Assembly (NCBI RefSeq): GCF_022701255.1
Contig: NZ_CP031705.1
Span: forward strand, 2,245,501 to 2,309,500
Direction of reading: 5' to 3'
Length of the DNA stretch: 64,000 nucleotides
Source: Microcoleus vaginatus HSN003
Lineage (GTDB): Bacteria; Cyanobacteriota; Cyanobacteriia; Cyanobacteriales; Microcoleaceae
The stretch's first letter is position 1, and each line of letters opens with the position of its first letter. The position numbers and the translations under genes are program-made. Shown piece by piece: positions 25,411 to 33,250 of the stretch. The notes beneath the pieces are model-generated. The model made no database searches, was not told the origin of the DNA, and saw only the letters and a list, made by a program, of their open reading frames with translations.

Positions 25411-28400
25411 TTACCAATCTATAAAATCATCCTCACCTAACTCAGAAGATAACTCGGGAAAATCCGGTTCAGATTCCAATCTAAAAGTTTCCGATTCCCA
25501 AATCTCCAAGTCATCAGACAAATCGACTACTTCCCCGTCAAACATATCAGCCAATTGCCTAGCCGTATTCGCGACATATTGAGCGTCATCACGCACCGCT
25601 ATAGCCTGAGCGTTAAAGTCATTTTGAGAGTCGGTAGAACCGTTGGTGGGCGATCGCGATTCAGAAATTGCCGGCACATTAACGGCGGTATTTTCAGGCG
25701 CTGGCGGGTGTTTTTGTTCTTCTCCACCCTTCCCCAAAAAATCATCTGTAATCTCAGCATCCGCCGACTTCTGCACCTGTTGGCCCGCATCACTCACAGG
25801 ATGAGAATTCCTAGGATTTTCGCCAACACGTCCGTTAGAAGTAGGCAAATCCTTGGCGCGGGAACTATTAGTTTCAGCGGGATTTGTCAAGCCGACTTTT
25901 ACTGTTACTCGACGGTTAAAAACTTGCAAAAAAGCTTCTTCAATATTAGCTACTTTGTCTTTAACCATATTGAGCAACGGCTGCGAACTAATCTTAACAT
26001 GAGCAGTATTATTGCTAAAAATTACTAGCTGTCCATGTTGGCGAAGCAGCGATTGAGTTCCATGCGGCCGCACGCGCTCAAGTACCTGTTCCCACACTCG
26101 ATTTAAATCGATTTCATCGGCTGAATTAGTCGGTGAATAATTTGTTTGATTCGTTTCAGCAGTTGGTACAGGTGCGGGAATCGCAGCAGGAGGTGTGCTT
26201 TCTATTCGATTAGCCACAGGCGGCGACTGAGGCGGAGGATTTTGCGAATTGGAAACTGAAGATTGTTCAATATTAGATATCTGACTCCCCCCCTTAGCAA
26301 GGGGGGGTTGGGAGGGGTGAATTTGTGATGGAGTAATATTTTTAGCTGGTTCGGCTGTTGTTTGCTGCTGAGTTCTAATTGCTGAGGGCAACAATCCCAA
26401 TAGCGTTACTTCCAGCCACAAACGCGGCTGAGTAGTGTTTTTAATTTGCACTTCGTGGGTTTGCAAATGTTTCTGACCTGCCAAAATCAACTCGGCATCC
26501 CAATTGCGGGCAAAATCCCCCAGTTTTTCCCAAGTTGCCGATGTTAAAGCTACTAAATCTGACCGCTTTGGTGCAGCTTTGGCTATTAGTAAATCTCGGT
26601 AAAAACTCGCGAGACTTTGCAGCACAATTAGCGGTTCCCGACCGCGATCCATGAGGTGGCGGGTCATGTCTATTAGTGCTGTAGCGTTATCTGTATCAAT
26701 AGCTTGCAGCAAATCCATTAAGTCGTTTTCCGGGACTGCACCGACTAAATCCCAAACTTTTTCGACTGTTACTTCACGCTGAAATAAGCTTAGTTGGTCG
26801 AGCAAACTTTCGGCATCTCGCAGACCTCCTTGGGCGATTTGAGCGACCATTTGTACTGCATCGCTGGCAATATTGATATTTTCTAATTGGGCAATTTTGT
26901 GCAAGTGAGCAATCATTGCATCGAGGGGGATGCGGCGGAAATCGAACTTTTGGCAACGAGAAATAATAGTTGGTAATACTCTTTGTGGGTCGGTTGTTGC
27001 GAGTACAAATACAACGCGATCGGGCGGTTCTTCTAATGTTTTGAGTAGAGAGTTGAATGCCTGGGTGCTTAGCATATGGCAATTATGAACCAGAAGACAG
27101 TTAGCCACAAAATTGTGGTTGTCTTCTACTTCAATATCATAAACTCTCTCGACCCCAGCGACTTTTACAGATTCGACTGTCTCCAAACTTGTAATCCATT
27201 GAAGGGATTGAATACTTTTTAAAGTCTGATACCCATTTTCTACTGGTTTCAGCACCCATGTGTATGTAGTCGTAGGTTTTACAGGTGTTAGACCTTCTGT
27301 AAAATTTAGTTGTTGTTGGGTATCCCAAACCTGTGAGCCAAGTGGCAAGGAGTTGGTTTTCTGCCCTAGAATATCCTTCTGTATGAATTTGGATGCTTGG
27401 ACTTCCTTCTGGGGAAATGCTGAGCGAGCCATCATCCATGTACCACCAAGCAAGTCCTTCTGGAGTGACGCGATCGAGCCAATCCATTGTGACGTATTTT
27501 CCGTTTCCGTTGGGTTTAACAGCGTCAAAGACATCTCTAAGTTGGGGATGGCAGGCTGTATTGCAACAGACTGATATATTTCCGTATCCTCGGTTAGGTG
27601 TAACTCGTAACTTTGGTCGCAGTGTCGAAAGGCAAGAAGCTTTGTATTCCAACCATTCCCGCTGCTTTTCTCCGTGTGTCCAGCCCAATCTTGGAAATCG
27701 GCTATATTTATTTGGGTAGGTGATAAAACCGTCTCCAAGCAATGTTCCGTAGATGAGTCCGAGTGTTTCTGGTTGCAAAACTTCGGCATTTGCCAAGAAC
27801 TTTTCCGTTCTTGCATCCCAAAGTCCATGTCCTTTTTTATACGGATGTCGCTGCCAATTAGACTGAATACTCTTAATCCCTTTGCCTTTTTTTTGTAAAA
27901 AGTCTGGTATTTCGAGTTGTTCTCCACAGCCACACGCACAGAGAGGTCGGATGGCTTGAGCCTGTTCGAGAATAGAGGCAAAGTCGTAGGATTTTTGTCC
28001 GTAGGTATTCCCGTAAAATTGATGTCCTCTGGCAAATCTCCGCAAGCGTCCATCTGTTCCAATTTTGTGAATGACGGTGCCGCACCCACATTCACAGGGG
28101 ATAGTATCTTCACTCCTTCTTTTACGTCTTTTGCTCGTATCCATCCCTGTTCTGTCCTGATTGGATGATTGCCAGTACATCTAATTTCTCGGTTGGCGGT
28201 TTTAATCACCAGTGTTTGTTTCTCCCCTCGGTCTAACCACCTCAAAACTTTTTTAAATTCCCAAACTTCTGAAGTTTCGTTATAGCTGAGAACTTGTTTT
28301 CCTTTGATGTTGGGATTGTCGATCCGCATCAGACCTTCGCTAGTTTTTACCTGAGAATCACCGGTCAAACACTCGTCTATTACATATACTTTATAGCGGC

Positions 28401-28758
28401 ACTGTACGGGAGCAAATTGAGCTCGTTCGATCAAATCCCGAATGTTATCTACTCCCGTGTTGCTGGCTGCGTCGATTTCGATGACATCTAGTGTTGAACC
28501 TCGGGCAATTTCTTGGCAAACGTTGCATTTGCCGCAGGGTGTGGGTGTGGGGGCATCCGTAGAAATACAGTTGAGGGATTTGGCGAAAATTCTGGCACTA
28601 GAGGTTTTCCCGGTGCCTCTGGGGCCGGTGAATAGATATGCTGGTGCTATGCGCTCTTGTAGGATGGCGCTGGTGAGGGTTTGGGCGATCGCCTCTTGAC
28701 CGACTAATTCGGCAAATGTCTGAGGGCGATATTTGTGATGCAGGGGTTCGTAGGTCAC
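25411..28758 (-). CDS. dnaX: DNA polymerase III gamma/tau subunit with an in-frame intein
   Basis: 1115 residues as translated; about 685 after removal of the 430-residue intein. Clamp-loader ATPase: Walker A GPRGTGKTS (45-53), zinc-binding Cys 64/75/78/81, Walker B VYVIDE (124-129). The intein begins at Cys130 and ends at Asn559, so it splits the Walker B motif: VIDE | CHMLSTQAFN. The ATPase is inactive unless the intein splices out. After the extein ATPase and lid domains (about 560-780) comes a Pro/Ser/Thr-rich linker, including a PSQPPLAKGG stretch encoded by a dispersed palindrome (26283-26330), a domain with RVWEQVLERVRPHGTQSLL and a long acidic tail. A single dnaX is seen; it faces clpX across a terminator. 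Confidence 0.95.
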   Translation of the reverse strand: MTYEPLHHKYRPQTFAELVGQEAIAQTLTSAILQERIAPAYLFTGPRGTGKTSSARIFAKSLNCISTDAPTPTPCGKCNVCQEIARGSTLDVIEIDAASNTGVDNIRDLIERAQFAPVQCRYKVYVIDECLTGDSQVKTSEGLMRIDNPNIKGKQVLSYNETSEVWEFKKVLRWLDRGEKQTLVIKTANREIRCTGNHPIRTEQGWIRAKDVKEGVKILSPVNVGAAPSFTKLEQMDACGDLPEDINFTGIPTDKNPTTLPLFSNRLKPSDLSVRVAVENNSKYQTFYKKKAKGLRVFSLIGSDIRIKKDMDFGMQERKSSWQMPKFCNQKHSDSSTEHCLETVLSPTQINIADFQDWAGHTEKSSGNGWNTKLLAFRHCDQSYELHLTEDTEIYQSVAIQPAIPNLEMSLTLLNPTETENTSQWIGSIASLQKDLLGGTWMMARSAFPQKEVQASKFIQKDILGQKTNSLPLGSQVWDTQQQLNFTEGLTPVKPTTTYTWVLKPVENGYQTLKSIQSLQWITSLETVESVKVAGVERVYDIEVEDNHNFVANCLLVHNCHMLSTQAFNSLLKTLEEPPDRVVFVLATTDPQRVLPTIISRCQKFDFRRIPLDAMIAHLHKIAQLENINIASDAVQMVAQIAQGGLRDAESLLDQLSLFQREVTVEKVWDLVGAVPENDLMDLLQAIDTDNATALIDMTRHLMDRGREPLIVLQSLASFYRDLLIAKAAPKRSDLVALTSATWEKLGDFARNWDAELILAGQKHLQTHEVQIKNTTQPRLWLEVTLLGLLPSAIRTQQQTTAEPAKNITPSQIHPSQPPLAKGGSQISNIEQSSVSNSQNPPPQSPPVANRIESTPPAAIPAPVPTAETNQTNYSPTNSADEIDLNRVWEQVLERVRPHGTQSLLRQHGQLVIFSNNTAHVKISSQPLLNMVKDKVANIEEAFLQVFNRRVTVKVGLTNPAETNSSRAKDLPTSNGRVGENPRNSHPVSDAGQQVQKSADAEITDDFLGKGGEEQKHPPAPENTAVNVPAISESRSPTNGSTDSQNDFNAQAIAVRDDAQYVANTARQLADMFDGEVVDLSDDLEIWESETFRLESEPDFPELSSELGEDDFIDW
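27082..28371 (-). other. DnaX intein (430 residues, splicing blocks A, B, F, G)
   Basis: Boundaries are read from the nucleophiles: first residue Cys (codon 28371-28369) in CLTGDSQVKTSEG (block A), TGNHPIRTEQGW (block B, residues 66-77), VYDIEVEDNHNFVAN (block F, 410-424), LLVHN (block G, 426-430), then extein Cys+1 (codon 27081-27079). All residues needed for class 1 splicing (Cys1, block B His, penultimate His, terminal Asn, Cys+1) are present. Between blocks B and F the intein frame encodes about 300 residues with no LAGIDADG or HNH motif. Those motifs occur instead in another frame of the same DNA (see the gene at 27137-28180). The same insertion point in DnaX is known from other cyanobacteria. 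Confidence 0.93.
27137..28180 (-). CDS. LAGIDADG homing endonuclease nested out of frame inside the DnaX intein
   Basis: 347 residues in a frame offset by 2 nt from dnaX, entirely inside the intein. Two CxCGCG clusters with following RGH or KGH (29-53 and 81-118) look like small zinc-binding DNA-contact modules. Two LAGIDADG helices follow: LIYGTLLGDG (142-151) and LAWWYMDDG (243-251), each with the catalytic acidic residue, and beta-sheet segments between (LGWTHGEKQREWLEYKA, LGYPTTTKFYRR). This is the LAGIDADG_2 type usual in group I introns. The start ATG 28180 has only a weak GAG upstream; ATG 28144 (residue 13) is an alternative. Its TGA stop falls inside intein block F codons. How it is translated is not evident: internal initiation or frameshifting are both possible. 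Confidence 0.85.
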   Translation of the reverse strand: MYWQSSNQDRTGMDTSKRRKRRSEDTIPCECGCGTVIHKIGTDGRLRRFARGHQFYGNTYGQKSYDFASILEQAQAIRPLCACGCGEQLEIPDFLQKKGKGIKSIQSNWQRHPYKKGHGLWDARTEKFLANAEVLQPETLGLIYGTLLGDGFITYPNKYSRFPRLGWTHGEKQREWLEYKASCLSTLRPKLRVTPNRGYGNISVCCNTACHPQLRDVFDAVKPNGNGKYVTMDWLDRVTPEGLAWWYMDDGSLSISPEGSPSIQIHTEGYSRAENQLLATWLTGLGYPTTTKFYRRSNTCKTYDYIHMGAETSRKWVSDFKKYSIPSMDYKFGDSRICKSRWGRESL

Positions 28759-29296
28759 GATCGAATATTGGTGGTATTAGCTGTAATCTTAGCTAAGGAG
28801 ACGTTGTTCGATCGCAAAGAGAGCTCGACTTTCACAGCACGCCGCCCGGTCGGCTGGCACGGCGTCCGTGAGCCAACAGTAGGAATTAGCACCCTCCTAA
28901 CGTCCGCCCCTCGATCGTCCGGGCGATCGGCTGTTCTCCTTGATGTTTTCTGCTGCTGGCTCCCCGAGTTACTATTAATTTATGTGTATTTCTTTTTATT
29001 TTGCTAGAAACGGAGACCGCCGAATAAACATTTTTTTAGCTATATTGGTATAATATATTACAGACAATTCACCATTTCTATTTGCCAGTGCCAGCGCGGG
29101 ATTTTCCGATATTTCGGAAACCTGCTTGCAGTTAAAGATAAAGTATTAATTAGAGGGTGCGTGCTCCAGTTGCAGAAATCCAGTTGTACGAAGATGATGG
29201 TGGAATGATGTCAATGTTGGTTGATCCAGTTGCACTACCAGCTCTACTCTGGAGTCCTGTAGAAATATAGCGTCAAATTTTACCCTTTAAAAGCCC
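28759..29296. other. Gene-free stretch with one short peptide-like frame
   Basis: The dnaX promoter should be near 28760-28800. The segment 28830-28930 is GC-rich with hairpins (GCCGCCCGGTCGGCTGGCACGGC region) but matches no RNA family I recognise. A frame at 29157-29270 (GTG start, 37 residues, VRAPVAEIQLYEDDGG then MMSMLVDPVALPALLWSPVE) has protein-like composition, ends 26 nt before the next gene and may be a small protein or the tail of a lost gene. Confidence 0.35.
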
Positions 29297-30208
29297 ATGT
29301 CAACCCAAATAATCCTTGTAGAACCAAGGTTGGCAGTAGCCTCTCCCAAACCTAAACAGGCTAAACCCGGAGATCCGTCCTCAGACCAACTCTTCATGGG
29401 AGCGTCGGGATTACTGTTGTTATTGCTTATCGGTTTAGCGGTGTTTACCAAGCTAAAACTCGACGATTTGAGTAAAAAGCTCAAATTTGAGGAGTTTAGA
29501 AATCGAGAACTCCAGAAAAAATACAAAATGGCTCTGGAAACCATGTCAAAGATGGAAAAGAATCCCGACCTTATCCACTCGCGAGACTTTAATTTAGACT
29601 ACCTGAGAATGCGGATGGCGGAAGAAGTCTTTCACTTTGCCATTGTCAACCAGATCAAGGTAAAAGTCAAAGAAAAAATTAGTATTGCCCTGCGTCCGAC
29701 TCAGGGTGCAGTGGGAGATAAAAACGGGAATGCCGGCAGCGGCAGGCAAGTGGATTCGATGTTTGATATCGAATACGAAACTGGCGATCCCGCAGTAAAA
29801 ATAGAAAAACGTGTGCTGTTTCGGATTCAAATTAAGTTGATGAAACTGCCGACTCAGGCAACATCAGCGACAATTAATCAAATTATTGACTGTTTGGAAA
29901 CTTATCTGAGTCCTTCAGACGACCACGACAGTTGGCAGCCGACAATTCAAGGTCGCATCGTTCATATTGAGTGGGATCAAAAAGCCAAGCCGACGCCGAT
30001 GTTGGTGCTGGAACAGTCGAATGAAGGGGTGAATGTTACCTTTAGGACTACGAGAACGCCTGCCGGCAGACCTACAAATGTCAATGATAGCCAATTGGTA
30101 GGAGCTAAGGGTCAAAAAAGTGGCAAAAGTAGTTCTAAAACTCCAGCCAAAGGTGCAACCAAAAGTCCTGCCAAGGTAGGAGCAAAGCGTCCCGGTTCTC
30201 GGAAATAA
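29297..30208 (+). CDS. Conserved hypothetical single-pass membrane protein with basic Lys/Pro/Ala tail
   Basis: 303 residues. One membrane helix (about 34-50, GASGLLLLLLIGLAVFT) is followed by a charged coiled-coil (about 52-95) and a soluble domain (about 100-250) rich in IQIKLMKLP, VHIEWDQKAKPTPMLVLEQ. The last ~40 residues are a repeat-like basic tail (SSKTPAKGATKSPAKVGAKRPG) resembling histone-H1/AlgP-type tails. No family recognised; a role at the membrane with nucleic-acid or acidic-polymer contact is conceivable only. Confidence 0.75.
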   Translation: MSTQIILVEPRLAVASPKPKQAKPGDPSSDQLFMGASGLLLLLLIGLAVFTKLKLDDLSKKLKFEEFRNRELQKKYKMALETMSKMEKNPDLIHSRDFNLDYLRMRMAEEVFHFAIVNQIKVKVKEKISIALRPTQGAVGDKNGNAGSGRQVDSMFDIEYETGDPAVKIEKRVLFRIQIKLMKLPTQATSATINQIIDCLETYLSPSDDHDSWQPTIQGRIVHIEWDQKAKPTPMLVLEQSNEGVNVTFRTTRTPAGRPTNVNDSQLVGAKGQKSGKSSSKTPAKGATKSPAKVGAKRPGSRK

Positions 30209-30225
30209 GTTTAGGTGGGTTAATA

Positions 30226-30948
30226 TTATTTTCCCGAAAGAACGCCGGTTGTCACCGTTGTTGATGTGTCTTGTGCGAGGTAGCCGTCTTCCATGTGAAT
30301 AATGCGATCGGCGATGTCTAAAATGCGGTTGTCATGGGTGACAAGCAAAATAGTGCAGTGTTGTTCTTTGGCCAAACCTCGCATAATTTCTACCACATCT
30401 CGACCTGATTTACTGTCTAGTGCTGCTGTGGGTTCGTCTGCTAATACTAATTTCGGCTGGCTGACTAATGCCCGGGCGAGCGCAACTCTTTGTTTCTGGC
30501 CCCCAGAAAGACTGTCCGGGTAATAATCTATTCTTTCTCCCAAGCCTACAGCTTGCAGCATTCCCTCTATTTTATCATTAGTTTCTTGGGGAGAAAGATG
30601 GCTGTGCAGTTCTAAAGACATTTGCACATTTTGCCTAGCACTCAAGCATTTGAGCAAATTGTGACCTTGGAAAATATAGCCGATGTCGCGGCGGATTTTA
30701 ACTAATTTATTTTTCGGCGTTCCCCGCAATTCTTGGTGGAGAATTTTCAGACTACCTTCTTGGATCGATCGCAAACCTCCAATCAAGGTTAACAATGTTG
30801 TTTTACCAGACCCCGAAGGCTCAGTCATCAGAACGATTTCGCCAGGATAAATTTATAGGTTGATATCAAATAAGGTATGTTTGCCAAGTTGTCCTTCGCC
30901 GAAGGAATGATTGAGATTTTTAATTGAGACAACAGGTAAAGTATTCAT
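30226..30948 (-). pseudogene. devA: devA-type ABC exporter ATPase, broken by a nonsense codon
   Basis: From ATG 30948 the frame reads MNTLPVVSIKNLNHSFGEG, GKHTLFDINL, then TAA at 30855-30853, then continues IYPGEIVLMTEPSGSGKT through Q-loop (YIFQGHNL), signature LSGGQKQRVALARAL, Walker B LVLADEPTAALD and H-loop LLVTHDN to the stop at 30226. This is the DevA family, ATPase of DevBCA glycolipid-type exporters. Besides the stop, the first glycine of Walker A is Glu (TEPSGSGKT for TGPSGSGKT). No devB or devC is present; an insertion-sequence relic abuts upstream. A protein from ATG 30828 would lack the first strand and carry the altered Walker A, so I judge it non-functional. Confidence 0.8.
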
Positions 30949-31011
30949 AGTAATGACTATATTTAAAACTATAAAATTAATGCCATATAGAGCAACAGCC
31001 CAGGCTCATAG

Positions 31012-32065
31012 AGAACCCATTTGACATCTAAGAGGCGAGCCTCTTAATCATCAGCCTAATAAAACAAAGATTCATGGATTTATCTTGGCAGTTGCATTAC
31101 CTAAAGTTCTCTAGAAGTTCTTAACGAGGATTTTGCGCCTTTCCATCCAAGAATTTAACCGTTCAATTATCCACCTTGCCACCACCGGAACAAATCCTGA
31201 CTTGCGCTGTGCTTCCTTTTTTTGTTTAGATGGTTTTTTCGAGAGTTCAAACTGGATTTTAGTCCTAATTTGTGGATAAATATTCTGTAATTCAATAGTC
31301 AGATGTTCGGGGGTGATAGCCGCAATCTAACAAGATGGTAACTTTGGGAATATTCACGGGTTTAGATTTGAAATAATCGAGGTTTTTACTTAACATCTCA
31401 ATCAAACCTGCATCATCTGATAAATGGGCTTTTCTGCAATGAGTAAAGAAGGAAAACCCAAGGGTATCAATGGCTAGGTGTCTTTTAATGCCATTCGTTG
31501 ATTTGTAAAAACAATACCCTTTCGATGCAATACGGGTATTACAAGTATTTTTTACAGCTTGTGAGTCAATAATCATTAACCTAGTCCATTTCGGTTTTTT
31601 TTGACCTGCTCACGAACTTGAGAATGTAAAACTCTCATCAGTTCTTCAAGCACACCCTGTGACCGCCATTGCTTGTAATACCAATAGACGGTAGAATATG
31701 GGGATAAATCCTTGGGAAAGTCTTGCCAATTGCACCCATTCTTGAGTTGATAGAAGATGCCATTTAGGATTTCTTTTTTAGTCGAGTTAGGTGGTATAGT
31801 TGGCTTTTTAATGGGTAATATTTGAGGTAATATGGGTTCAAGAATTTCCCATTCAGCGTCTGTGAGATTACGCTTAGGATGACATGAGAGCTTAAGGGTA
31901 TTTTTATGACTATTTTACCTCAAAACCTGAGCGGGGAAAACCAACTTGAAAGCCTTTCCAGGTTTCGGTTTAAACTGAATTATCTTATAGCTTTTGGGCG
32001 CGATCGCGTGCTTTGAGACGATCAACAGAAGGATGTGATCGCTCGCAAGATGTCAAATGGGTTCT
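31012..32065 (-). mobile_element. Decayed IS5-family (IS427-group-like) insertion sequence
   Basis: Perfect 18-bp terminal inverted repeats AGAACCCATTTGACATCT (31012-31029) and its complement (32048-32065) bound 1054 bp that contain a two-frame DDE transposase on the minus strand. No target duplication is obvious. It sits immediately upstream of the devA remnant and has probably removed that operon's upstream genes or promoter. Confidence 0.8.
31028..31893 (-). pseudogene. IS5-family transposase remnant (orfA/orfB)
   Basis: orfA-like part from about 31893: HPKRNLTDAEWEILEPILP, STKKEILNGIFYQLKNGCNW, WYYKQWRSQGVLEEL. An A8 run at 31596-31603 then allows a shift into the orfB frame (KKPKWTRLMIIDSQAVKNT, KGYCFYKSTNGIKRHLAIDTLGF, ending TILLDCGYHP). 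One extra C in a C5 run then puts the rest (EHLTIELQNIYPQI, WIIERLNSWMERRKILVKNF) out of frame; a TAG after KNF and an 8-nt insertion before LCFIRLMIKRLA complete the damage. No proper start codon for orfA is visible. The A8 shift may be natural for this IS group; the other lesions are decay. Confidence 0.8.
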
Positions 32066-32131
32066 ATAAAGTAGGTGATTTCCTAATTAAGTTTTGCCCA
32101 CCTACTATTAAGTATTGTAAACAAATTTTAC

Positions 32132-32869
32132 CTATTTAGGGATATCAAAAAGCACCTCGGTCATGTAATGTTCGGCCCAATCTTTACCGAAAGCTTTTTC
32201 GAGTATGCGACGGGTTTTGTCGTTTTGCTGCTGCTGGGTGCAGTAGTAAATTTGAGCGTCGAGAATTTTCGATGCTTCGGCGGCAGAGACTGGTTGGGAA
32301 GCGACTGCCTGTTTGCAGTGAATTTCAACGTAGGATTCAACTATGTCCAGAAATCTGCTTTCTTCTTCGATCGACTCTGGTCGCACAAACAGACAAAATT
32401 CTGAGAAAATATCCCCCCATTCGGGAATTTGGCGGGGACAAGAAAATTGCTTGATCGGCAAAATTTCCAGTTGGGTTCGGTAGGTTTCCGACAAAGTTCG
32501 ATCGGGATTGAGGGGAGAAAGGTCTGCGATCGCGGCGCTAACTTGACCTTTGCCTGCTACGATATCCGTACCAAACATCGGCAAAGCGTAATTCGGCCTC
32601 GGAAACATCACGCAGTGCAGGATATCCAGCATTGGCCCGACTTTAGCGAGTTCGAGGTGTATTTTGCGGAACTGGGGCGTTTGATAGCAGCGGTTTTCAA
32701 TGATCAGTTTTTCTCCTTCCAAGCGCCCTTCTACGTATCCCAACTCAGCGGGCAGGTTGTAGGGTTCGAGGTCGAGATAGCGGTGCCATACTGCTTCCAT
32801 CCGGTCTGCTAAATCGCGGATGAGATGGTGCTGTTGGTCGCGCAGAGAAGGCTGGGATATTTCTAACAT
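32132..32869 (-). CDS. pcyA: Phycocyanobilin:ferredoxin oxidoreductase
   Basis: 245 residues, ferredoxin-dependent bilin reductase. Converts biliverdin IXalpha to phycocyanobilin, the phycobilisome and phytochrome chromophore. Family residues are seen in LIIENRCYQTPQFRKIHLE (Glu), LDILHCVMFPRP (His), and FGTDIVAGKGQVSAAIADLSP (Asp). Length is normal. Stands alone between an IS relic and tatA. Confidence 0.95.
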   Translation of the reverse strand: MLEISQPSLRDQQHHLIRDLADRMEAVWHRYLDLEPYNLPAELGYVEGRLEGEKLIIENRCYQTPQFRKIHLELAKVGPMLDILHCVMFPRPNYALPMFGTDIVAGKGQVSAAIADLSPLNPDRTLSETYRTQLEILPIKQFSCPRQIPEWGDIFSEFCLFVRPESIEEESRFLDIVESYVEIHCKQAVASQPVSAAEASKILDAQIYYCTQQQQNDKTRRILEKAFGKDWAEHYMTEVLFDIPK

Positions 32870-32997
32870 TCTTATTTATCGGGGGATAGCTTAATAAAAC
32901 TTGATTCTACTGTTGCAAGATGCAGGAAAAAAGGTAGATACTTTAACAATATCAGTAGATTGACTTACGATCGAGCAAGTTTTACAGGAGATTTTGT

Positions 32998-33189
32998 ATG
33001 TTTGGTCTGGGATTGCCTGAAATGGGCATTGTTGCGGTGGTGGCTATTCTAATTTTCGGCCCCAAGAAGATTCCTGAGTTAGGAAATGCTTTGGGGAAAA
33101 CGCTGCGGAGTTTTAAGGAAGGGGTTGGTCAATCTGAGGATGAAGCTGTTGAGAAGGATAAAGAGGAAGAGGGCCAGCCGAAAGTGTAA
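32998..33189 (+). CDS. tatA: Twin-arginine translocase subunit TatA/Hcf106
   Basis: 63 residues: short N-terminal membrane helix with LPEMGIVAVVAILIFGPKKIPELG, amphipathic helix GNALGKTLRSFKEGV and a charged tail. Forms the pore of the Tat pathway in thylakoid and plasma membranes. ATG preceded by AGGAGA. Divergent from pcyA. Confidence 0.93.
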   Translation: MFGLGLPEMGIVAVVAILIFGPKKIPELGNALGKTLRSFKEGVGQSEDEAVEKDKEEEGQPKV

Positions 33190-33250
33190 ATTAGGTTGGT
33201 AGTGAGGATTTTAGTCCTGCTTTTTAAGGGCTCAAGCCCTCACTAAGAAC

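Noticed and set aside
28830..28930. GC-rich hairpin region upstream of dnaX as an RNA gene or riboswitch
   Set aside because: I could not match it to tRNA, 6S RNA, SRP RNA or any riboswitch consensus.
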